The position numbers and the translations under genes are program-made. From an uncultured Bacillota bacterium (GTDB lineage Bacteria; Bacillota_I; Bacilli_A; RF39; UBA660), in contig CAOJZR010000034.1 in assembly GCA_948466105.1 (NCBI GenBank), forward strand, positions 1-6,594: 6,594 nt of DNA. Reading direction: 5' to 3'. Positions within the stretch are counted from its first letter, which is position 1, and every line of letters begins with the position of its first letter. Positions 1 through 6,017 of this stretch are shown here, piece by piece. The notes beneath the pieces are model-generated. The model had not been told where the DNA came from. It ran no database searches and saw only the letters and a program-made list of their open reading frames with translations.

Positions 1-3000
1 AAAGTAAAGTTGATGTTTTGAAGTATGGGATTAACATTTCAAGTGGTGGTTTTCCACATAATACTGAATATCCTAGTGATTCAAAACGTCCTAAAATAGC
101 TAAGTTTAAGAATGCTGTTGATAGCATATGGCATAATCCAAAAGATAGAAAATATAACTTTTCTTCTATTACAAATTATTTTAATGATTTAGTTAAAGAT
201 CCTTTGGATGCTGAAGCGTTTGTTACAAATAAGAAAACCTTTAATTATAAAGCATTTTCTGAATTATCTTGTGAAGAGAAAGCTAGAATTTATATTTTAG
301 TAGAACCTATTGTCAGTGTTATAATTGCTACTAATAGTGGAACATCTAATAAAAATTATATTTTGACAGTAACTGAACTTGCATATTTGCTTGAAAATAC
401 TAAAGGAAATGGTTTTTTAGCTGGTAATATAATTTCTCATAGTGCAGAATATGCCCGATTACTTTATATTAGTTCAAGCAAGTCTGTGGGAAAATTTAAG
501 GCCTTAAGTGGTGTGGCAAGTAGTGGTAGTGTTAGTTTTAAAGATGTTTTAAAGAAAAATGGTTATGGTGCAGGTCTTGTTTGGTTGATTTCAGATACTA
601 ACAAATGTGAATCATTACTTGGTGAATATTGTAGATTTTCTAATGACAGTAAAACTAAAATTGCCAAATTTAATGGTAAGGAAAATAATCCAGAATGTTG
701 TGATTATAAAAAATGGGATTCAAAAAAGATAAGTAAAACAGAATTTACTAACTCACCTTGGTATAAAAATGCCAGTGCACCAGGAAATATTTGTGGACCA
801 GAAATAACTTATTGTGTGTTTAATGCTGATAAATCAAAAGCAACTTATAATGGTAAAGTAGATAAAGATAAATGTTGTGATATTAGTAATTTTAAAAATG
901 AAAAGCCTATGAGTTTTTATGGTACAGACTGGTATAAAAATAATTGTGTAGAACCTAAGCGATATTGTGTTTTCTGGTCAGATGGAATAGCAGATTGGGA
1001 TGATAAAGACTATCGTCCTGATGGAACACCTGGTGATCCATTATGTTGTGATTATAATAATTGGCATCATGGTACTGATTATATTAGTGAAGAAGAAATG
1101 AAAGCTTCTAAATGGTATAAAGATAATTGTAAAACACCAGTTCAATATTGTGAATTTAATGTGAGTAAAACAGAGGCTAAATATAATGGAAAAATAGATG
1201 AAGATAGGTGTTGTGATTATAGAAATTTTGATAAAAGTAAGGTAAGTAGTATTGATTTCCTTACATCTGATTGGTATGACAAATATTGTAATAAAACTGA
1301 AAAAAATTATTGCGATTTAAATAATGCAGCTCATTATAAAAATAGTTCTTCTGGACCAAATGGTAAAAATTGTTGTATAGTTGACAGTTTTAATTATGAT
1401 TTGTCAGGTACTACTGAAGATTCTATTACAAATCAAATAAAAACAAAATATCCTGCTTATTATAATACATATTGTGACGATGCTGGACCAGATAATCCTG
1501 ATAATCCAGATGATAATGCTTGTACTTTTGTTGTAAATACTAATTGTACAGAAAATTGTGATGAATCAACTGATGGTTTTATAAAGGATATTGGTGAAAA
1601 TGATGATGAATGGGAGTGCATTTATAAAAGTAAAGATGCTACTGACCCATGGAATAATCAGTATCTTGGTGTTGATGGACCAGGAATATCTTATGGAGTT
1701 CAATATGGCTCTGAAAAACATACATATTGTTCTATTTTTTGTAGAGAATCAATTGAATATTCATTTCCTCAACCATTGACTATAGAAGCGGGAAGAACAA
1801 TTACTATAGGATCAAGTTTGTATGGAAATTGGGGAACTGTTAATATGTCAGGAATAAAGGAATGTAGAACAACAGAAATTGATATTGATACCTTTAAAAA
1901 AGATTTACAGGAGACTAATAAAAAAGTAACTGATTCATGGAATAATTATCAAAAATTTAAAAACAGACGAGAAGCGGCTCAAAAAACAACACCAACAAGT
2001 TTTTCTGTGTGTGGTTATGATGTTGCAGCAAGTGAAACTTATTATTCTTGGAGTACTGGTACGTTTAGCAGTAGTAATACATCTAAATCAATAGCCCGCC
2101 CTGGTTGCAAATCTGCAAGTGAATATGATTATTGGCCAAAAATGGCTATGGGTCCAGTTACTTCTGGTGGTAATTCTAGCAGCTGTACTAGTGAAGACTT
2201 GGTGGACTATCAAAAGGCATATCAAAATGGTCCATATGAATGGTATGATGCTGATGGAACTTATCATACAGCTTATGCTGGTAGATTATGCGTTAGTGAT
2301 AAAAAAGTCGTTACTGAGTATGAATCATTTCGAGAAGAATCACAATTTTTAATAGATGCTCAAAACCTACAGTTAAGTCTAGGAATAAAACCATCATGTT
2401 TATATTCATTTAGTGGGTATACAAGAGTAAAAAGTTGTAGTTCTATGACTTATAGTTATACTGAAACTATATCAGAAGTTAGAGCAAAAGATGTTGATTT
2501 ACCTAATGAAAATAGATTTAATTGGATAAAGGAACAAGAACAAAAATATTTGAAAGAGTATAAGGAAGCTGTAGAGTTACGTACTAAAATATTAAATGCT
2601 TTAAATAGCTGTAGCAATTGGACATCATTAGTTAATCATAATACTTTTGCTCCAACTATAGAAATTGATTATGACAATACAGGAGCAGATGGGGTTCATT
2701 ATAATGTTTCTAGTTCTAAACTAGTTTCTAATTTGATACAGGATAATACTGTTAAAGAATTTTGTACTGAAAAAAATAATTGTGATTTTGATTCACATCA
2801 AAAACAAGCAAAAGATTTAATTGGCTCTGTAATTTACAATTGTGATTTATCTACTAATAAATGTAAAGATTCTAATGCTATATATTATGATAATAGATAT
2901 GTAAAAAACACTTATAATAAAGTGTATAATTATACATTAAATAATTCATTATATAGATATATAGCTAAACCAAGTAATCAATCGTCAAATAGTCGTCCAA

Positions 3001-3698
3001 GTGGACAATATATTGACATTGGCTATGGAAATTTACCTGTCAGTTTATCTTCAAAAGGTCGTTATGATACGCTAAATTTAAGAATAACTGATTTTGGACC
3101 TGGAAATAAATTGAATAATTTTGTTAATTTTGGTTATTCTAGTAGTCCATATGCTGATGAACCATATGTATCAAGTGAATGTAATACAGAATATGCATGT
3201 TATTATGATGTTGTTAGAAAAGTACAAGGAGGAGATCCATCTAATCCAACTAATCCTCCAGAAGATGATCCTAACAATCCAAATGGATTGGGATTGACAG
3301 TTATTTATCGTCCAATTTCTTTAGAAGATCCATTCCCATCAGTTGATGGTGATGGAAGACATACAGGTGCTAACTGGTGTGCTGGCTATAATGATTGTTC
3401 TAACACTAATAATACAGTTAGTAAATATATAACTAGTAATAGAGGGGTAACTGAAAGTGCTTTATATGGTGAGAGAGAACCAATGTATACAATTGTTTTA
3501 AATCCAGCTCGTATTAAAGCTATAAGAGATTATAATGCAAAGCAAAGAGATGGTTATGGTGATTTTAATTTATCATGTAATAATGGTAGAGCTTGTATTA
3601 GTTCATTTATTCATGAGACTTTTAAAACCTACTTTACAGGTTGTGGTACTAACGCTAACTTCTATTATTGTGACAATCAGGATGGAATAACGAGGTGA
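1..3698 (+). CDS. Giant cysteine-rich repeat protein, probably surface or pilus-associated (5' end outside window)
   Basis: The gene is not recognised by name. The frame is open from the first complete codon (position 3) to TGA at 3696-3698. The TTG at 18-20 lacks a Shine-Dalgarno sequence and no signal peptide follows it, so it is probably an internal Leu and the real start lies upstream. Residues here are counted from that TTG (1226 visible). Order: a region of about 195 residues with the hydrophobic patch ILVEPIVSVIIA near 93-104; five Cys repeats (204-486); a Pro/Asp/Asn linker (487-500); a large middle region (501-1070) with charged, probably helical stretches at about 621-655 and 832-863; a second linker (1071-1090); and a C-terminal module (1091-1226). 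It has 48 Cys, and is rich in Asn, Tyr, Asp and Lys. There is no LPxTG motif, C-terminal membrane helix or enzyme motif. Extracellular location is inferred from the Cys content, linkers and the downstream Tad-type genes. A pilus tip adhesin or secreted cargo is plausible but unproven. Confidence 0.85.
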   Translation, partial: SKVDVLKYGINISSGGFPHNTEYPSDSKRPKIAKFKNAVDSIWHNPKDRKYNFSSITNYFNDLVKDPLDAEAFVTNKKTFNYKAFSELSCEEKARIYILVEPIVSVIIATNSGTSNKNYILTVTELAYLLENTKGNGFLAGNIISHSAEYARLLYISSSKSVGKFKALSGVASSGSVSFKDVLKKNGYGAGLVWLISDTNKCESLLGEYCRFSNDSKTKIAKFNGKENNPECCDYKKWDSKKISKTEFTNSPWYKNASAPGNICGPEITYCVFNADKSKATYNGKVDKDKCCDISNFKNEKPMSFYGTDWYKNNCVEPKRYCVFWSDGIADWDDKDYRPDGTPGDPLCCDYNNWHHGTDYISEEEMKASKWYKDNCKTPVQYCEFNVSKTEAKYNGKIDEDRCCDYRNFDKSKVSSIDFLTSDWYDKYCNKTEKNYCDLNNAAHYKNSSSGPNGKNCCIVDSFNYDLSGTTEDSITNQIKTKYPAYYNTYCDDAGPDNPDNPDDNACTFVVNTNCTENCDESTDGFIKDIGENDDEWECIYKSKDATDPWNNQYLGVDGPGISYGVQYGSEKHTYCSIFCRESIEYSFPQPLTIEAGRTITIGSSLYGNWGTVNMSGIKECRTTEIDIDTFKKDLQETNKKVTDSWNNYQKFKNRREAAQKTTPTSFSVCGYDVAASETYYSWSTGTFSSSNTSKSIARPGCKSASEYDYWPKMAMGPVTSGGNSSSCTSEDLVDYQKAYQNGPYEWYDADGTYHTAYAGRLCVSDKKVVTEYESFREESQFLIDAQNLQLSLGIKPSCLYSFSGYTRVKSCSSMTYSYTETISEVRAKDVDLPNENRFNWIKEQEQKYLKEYKEAVELRTKILNALNSCSNWTSLVNHNTFAPTIEIDYDNTGADGVHYNVSSSKLVSNLIQDNTVKEFCTEKNNCDFDSHQKQAKDLIGSVIYNCDLSTNKCKDSNAIYYDNRYVKNTYNKVYNYTLNNSLYRYIAKPSNQSSNSRPSGQYIDIGYGNLPVSLSSKGRYDTLNLRITDFGPGNKLNNFVNFGYSSSPYADEPYVSSECNTEYACYYDVVRKVQGGDPSNPTNPPEDDPNNPNGLGLTVIYRPISLEDPFPSVDGDGRHTGANWCAGYNDCSNTNNTVSKYITSNRGVTESALYGEREPMYTIVLNPARIKAIRDYNAKQRDGYGDFNLSCNNGRACISSFIHETFKTYFTGCGTNANFYYCDNQDGITR
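627..1475 (+). repeat. Five tandem cysteine-rich protein repeats (YC...CCD...WY...C)
   Basis: Within the giant protein, residues 204-486 contain five diverged copies of a 50-60 residue unit. Each unit has YC near its start, a CC pair 19-25 residues later (CCD in four copies, CCI in the fifth), then usually a WY pair and a closing Cys. Cys positions are 205/227/228/259, 266/286/287/310, 317/343/344/371, 378/398/399/424 and 432/452/453/486. The closing Cys is 7 or 8 residues before the next opening Cys in every junction. Copies 2 and 4 are most alike, sharing the pattern AxYNGKxDxDxCCD. Copy 3 has a longer first loop, and copy 5 has lost WY. Four Cys per unit suggests two disulfides each. The repeats are diverged at DNA level, so this is an old protein-level duplication and not a simple DNA repeat. 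Confidence 0.85.
1476..1517 (+). other. Pro/Asp/Asn-rich linker in giant protein
   Basis: Residues 487-500 contain the short repeat PDNPDNPDD, directly after the last Cys repeat. Acidic, proline-rich stretches like this are common as flexible spacers between folded domains of exported Gram-positive proteins. It probably marks the border between the repeat region and the middle region. Confidence 0.6.
3228..3287 (+). other. Second Pro/Asp/Asn-rich linker in giant protein
   Basis: Residues 1071-1090 are made almost only of Gly, Asp, Pro, Ser, Asn, Thr and Glu, with NPTNPPEDDPNNPNG at the core. The composition matches the first linker. It separates the middle region from a C-terminal module of about 136 residues that begins LGLTVIYRPI and carries six Cys (1121, 1127, 1187, 1193, 1209, 1218). 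Confidence 0.6.
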
Positions 3699-3699
3699 T
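3692..3699 (+). promoter_or_regulatory. Ribosome-binding site embedded in the stop codon of the giant gene
   Basis: GAGGTGAT is a long match to the 16S anti-Shine-Dalgarno sequence and contains the TGA stop (3696-3698) of the upstream gene. Counting from the GAGG core there are 7 bases to the GTG at 3703, which decides that start. The ATG at 3698 is out of frame with the gene that follows. The arrangement suggests translational coupling between the giant protein and the small membrane protein. Confidence 0.75.
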
Positions 3700-3702
3700 G
3701 TT

Positions 3703-4104
3703 GTGAGAGAATCATTTTGGGGAATTATGATAGTAGGACTTGGATTAGTAGCAATCATTTTTATCTACTTTTTCCAGTCTGTGACTAATACTGATGAACA
3801 TAACTATTATTTATTAAAAGAAACAACAGAAGCAGCAATGATTGATGCATTTGATATGCCAGCTTATAGAGAAAATGGTACAGTTCGAATTGATCGTGAA
3901 AAGTTTGTGGAAAACTTTACAAGACGATTTGCTGAAAATGCCAATCTTGCTAGAACTTATGTTGTAGAAATATATGATGTTAATGAAACACCACCTAAGG
4001 TAAGTATAAGGATTTCATCAACAGAAAAAACCAATTTAACAAATGAACTATTAGAGTTTGATATTGTAAATCGTTTAGATGCTATATTAGAAACGCCATA
4101 TTAG
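3703..4104 (+). CDS. Small single-pass membrane protein, pseudopilin/TadE-like in layout
   Basis: A 133-residue protein starting at GTG, chosen for the strong ribosome-binding site just upstream. Five residues precede a hydrophobic segment (about 6-25, IMIVGLGLVAIIFIYFF within it), followed by a probable helix (about 30-52) and a mixed alpha/beta region with a beta-like stretch around 84-105. The layout, with a short polar N-terminus, one membrane helix and a soluble domain of about 105 residues facing outside, resembles TadE-type minor pilins and pseudopilins. No prepilin peptidase site or TadE sequence motif can be identified, so the resemblance is topological only. It may belong to a domain family of unknown function found next to Tad genes in Bacillota (DUF5411 comes to mind, unchecked). 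It has no Cys. It sits 4 bases after the giant gene and 16 bases before cpaB, suggesting a role in pilus assembly or in anchoring the giant protein. Confidence 0.85.
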   Translation: MRESFWGIMIVGLGLVAIIFIYFFQSVTNTDEHNYYLLKETTEAAMIDAFDMPAYRENGTVRIDREKFVENFTRRFAENANLARTYVVEIYDVNETPPKVSIRISSTEKTNLTNELLEFDIVNRLDAILETPY

Positions 4105-4129
4105 GAAAGGATGAATATGTATGAATATG
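4103..4129 (+). promoter_or_regulatory. Ribosome-binding site and start region of cpaB with duplicated ATGAATATG
   Basis: AGGAAAGG (4103-4110) overlaps the stop codon of the upstream gene. It is followed by ATGAATATG twice (4111-4119 and 4121-4129) separated by one T, giving ATGs at 4111, 4117, 4121 and 4127. Only 4121 and 4127 are in frame with cpaB. The ATGs at 4111 and 4117 share another frame that stops at TAA 4132-4134, giving peptides of 7 or 5 codons. Spacing from the GG to 4121 is 10 bases, slightly long but workable; 4121 is the preferred start. Confidence 0.6.
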
Positions 4130-4909
4130 AATAATATAATCGTTTCAGTAAAAAAATTTTTTCAAAACAAAAATACTGTTACAATTTTAGGTGTAGTTGT
4201 AATAATCACATTGCTTTATTTTGGATACACCTCAACTATTAATAAGGCAACTAGCCCAGTTAGAATTCCAGTTGCTAAGCAAACTATTCAACCAAGAACA
4301 CAAATTACAAGTGATATGGTAACAACAATTGATGTTCCATCAATAGCTGTAACTACTAATGCTATTCGTTATACATCACAAATTATTGGTAAATATACTA
4401 ATATTAATGCAGTTATTCCTGCTGGTAGTATGTTTTATCAAGAAACATTAATTAAAAAAGAAGATTTACCTAATTCTGCTTTTGTTGAAGTAAAAGATGG
4501 TGAAGCAGTATATAACTTCCCAGTTGATCTAGAATCTACTTATGGAAATTCTATTATGCCAAATGATAATATTGATATCTATATGAAAGCTGAAAATGAA
4601 GCTGGTCAAGTTATGGTTGGAAGATTACTTAAAGATGTTAAAGTTTTAGCTGTAAAAGATTATCAAGGAAATCATGTTTTTGAAAATACAGAAGAAACAA
4701 GAACACCATCTTATTTAATCTTTGGATTAGAAGAAGTGAACTATATTTTACTTAGAAAAGCTAGCTATATGCGTACTTTTGGTGTAGAATTGTTCCCAGT
4801 TATTCATGGTGGTAGTGTTAATATTGAAGGTGCAACTGTAGTAGACACACAATTCCTTAAAGACTTTATTGAAGCTAATACAGTCACAATAGAAACAACT
4901 GTTGAGTAA
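4121..4909 (+). CDS. cpaB: CpaB/RcpC-like Tad pilus assembly protein (SAF domain)
   Basis: A 262-residue protein. A short basic N-terminus (KKFFQNKN) precedes one membrane helix (about 19-37), predicting a cytoplasmic N-terminus and an external body. Residues about 46-112 form a SAF domain, with the typical opening of a beta strand, then IQPRTQITSDMV and the (D)VP turn, and a later strand leading to VIPAGSMFYQETL, the usual PAG turn of the family. Residues about 118-228 match the RcpC/CpaB part that follows in Flp pilus proteins (PVDLEST, MPNDNIDIYM, LLKDVKVLAV). The C-terminal tail is short. In Tad systems this family works at the envelope in pilus assembly; in Gram-negatives it is linked to the secretin, which a Gram-positive lacks, so here it probably acts at the membrane-wall interface. 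It has no Cys. The next gene begins 1 base after its stop, or overlaps it. Confidence in the family is high and in the exact role moderate. Confidence 0.88.
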   Translation: MNMNNIIVSVKKFFQNKNTVTILGVVVIITLLYFGYTSTINKATSPVRIPVAKQTIQPRTQITSDMVTTIDVPSIAVTTNAIRYTSQIIGKYTNINAVIPAGSMFYQETLIKKEDLPNSAFVEVKDGEAVYNFPVDLESTYGNSIMPNDNIDIYMKAENEAGQVMVGRLLKDVKVLAVKDYQGNHVFENTEETRTPSYLIFGLEEVNYILLRKASYMRTFGVELFPVIHGGSVNIEGATVVDTQFLKDFIEANTVTIETTVE

Positions 4910-4910
4910 T

Positions 4911-6005
4911 ATGCATGATAATATGTTTTCCCAAATTAATTTTGGGCCACTTAAAAGTTATTTAGAAAATGATGATATTACAGATATTTCCTATAGCAAT
5001 GGTGGACAACTTTGGATAAAAACATTATCAAAGGGTTTATATCGCGTTGAAGAATCAGAAGTAAATGATCAATTTATGGAAAAGTTAGCTTTTCAATGTT
5101 CAAATGTTATGGGAAAAACCTTCAATATGGCGCATCCATTTCTTGATGCTGAAAGTACAGAGTTACGTCTTAACTTTGTTCATGATTCAATAGCTAGAAA
5201 TGGTATAGCCGCAGTTTTACGTAAAACACCAGCTAAAATTAGATTAGAAAAAGATAAGATAATTAAAGATAAATATATTACTGTTGATATCCATGATCTT
5301 CTTGTTAAATGTGTTTTAGGACATTGCAATATTATTGTGTGTGGAGAAACAGGTAGTGGTAAAACAGAATTTGTTAAATATTTAGCTTCTAAAACTAGAG
5401 AAGATGAGAAAATTATAACAATCGAAGATACTTTAGAATTACACTTAGATAGAATTTTTCCACATCGTGATATTGTTGCAATGAAAACTAACAATGTTGC
5501 TTCCTACTCAGATGTGTTAGTAACATGTATGCGTCAAAATCCTAAATGGATATTGCTTTCTGAGGTTCGTAGTGCTGAGGCGGTTATGGCAGTACGTAAT
5601 TCAATTTCTTCGGGTCACTATATTTTATCAACCATTCATGCTGATAAAGCTCAATCGATTCCTAACCGAATGTATAGTTTGCTTGAAACTAATCAAGATA
5701 TTGATCAGTTTCTAAAGTCTATTTATCGTTATATTCAAATAGGAGTATATATAAGAGGTTATCAAGATAAAGTAACTAAAAAATTTGTTCGTGAAATAGG
5801 CGAAGTGACAGAATTTTATGTAACTAAGGATAATGATGCTGTTTATAATACAATTTATAAAAAAGGTATTGATGGTGATGTTACAAGAAATGAACCAAGT
5901 AGTTATTTAGTTGATTATTTAGAGTCACAAGGTGTTAAATTAGATACAAAATTGGAAGAAAAAAGTGAAATAAAAATAGACAAGCCTGAAATAATATTTG
6001 AGTAA
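4911..6005 (+). CDS. cpaF: CpaF/TadA-type secretion ATPase of the Tad pilus system
   Basis: Cytoplasmic hexameric ATPase of the VirB11/PulE superfamily that powers pilus assembly. Counting from ATG 4911 (364 residues), an N-terminal domain includes ENDDITDISYSNGGQLWI (19-36) and the ELRLN and AVLRKTP segments that contact nucleotide in this family. The Walker A motif is GETGSGKTE (145-153), the Asp box is TIEDTLEL (170-177), the Walker B region is WILLSEVRSAEA (213-224) and the His box is STIHAD (240-245). All catalytic hallmarks are present. The Walker B region differs from the common PDxIxxGEVRGGEA in having PK for PD and SE for GE, with the key Glu kept. The start is uncertain: TTG at 4902 would add MSN and overlap cpaB by 8 bases, and ATG at 4923 is also possible. 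None has a good Shine-Dalgarno sequence, suggesting coupling to cpaB translation. The C-terminal tail (about 340-364) is charged and likely flexible. Confidence 0.93.
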   Translation: MHDNMFSQINFGPLKSYLENDDITDISYSNGGQLWIKTLSKGLYRVEESEVNDQFMEKLAFQCSNVMGKTFNMAHPFLDAESTELRLNFVHDSIARNGIAAVLRKTPAKIRLEKDKIIKDKYITVDIHDLLVKCVLGHCNIIVCGETGSGKTEFVKYLASKTREDEKIITIEDTLELHLDRIFPHRDIVAMKTNNVASYSDVLVTCMRQNPKWILLSEVRSAEAVMAVRNSISSGHYILSTIHADKAQSIPNRMYSLLETNQDIDQFLKSIYRYIQIGVYIRGYQDKVTKKFVREIGEVTEFYVTKDNDAVYNTIYKKGIDGDVTRNEPSSYLVDYLESQGVKLDTKLEEKSEIKIDKPEIIFE

Positions 6006-6011
6006 AGGAGG
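6005..6011 (+). promoter_or_regulatory. Strong ribosome-binding site for tadB
   Basis: AAGGAGG, a near-perfect Shine-Dalgarno sequence starting on the last base of the cpaF stop codon and lying 6 bases before ATG 6018. It fixes the tadB start and is the strongest site in the window. Confidence 0.85.
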
Positions 6012-6017
6012 AATTAT

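Noticed and set aside
690..1380. CC pairs as zinc fingers or metal-binding knuckles
   Set aside because: The spacing of CC, WY and closing Cys fits disulfide modules better, and no CxxC-x(n)-CxxC pattern recurs.
627..1475. CRISPR-like or DNA tandem repeat
   Set aside because: The repetition is at protein level with diverged codons and unequal lengths, and there are no identical repeats with spacers.
1591..1779. 62-codon open frame on the + strand
   Set aside because: It lies wholly inside the giant gene in another frame, has no ribosome-binding site and looks like an AT-rich shadow.
2119..2352. 77-codon open frame on the + strand with a hydrophobic start
   Set aside because: Shadow of the giant gene. 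The apparent hydrophobic stretch comes from reading the frame shifted, and there is no ribosome-binding site.
3615..3635. HE dipeptide near the C-terminus as a metalloprotease site
   Set aside because: The sequence is HETFK, lacking the second His of HExxH, so there is no support for a protease.
3696..3698. TGA possibly read as Trp (code 4) or selenocysteine
   Set aside because: Trp is written TGG throughout, the TGA sits inside a ribosome-binding site for the next gene, and there is no selenocysteine-type hairpin or need for readthrough.
3600..3698. Sortase anchoring of the giant protein
   Set aside because: The C-terminus has no LPxTG-like motif, no hydrophobic helix and no basic tail.
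5180..5494. 104-codon open frame on the - strand
   Set aside because: It is antisense to the best-conserved part of cpaF (Walker A to Asp box), so it is an incidental reverse reading.
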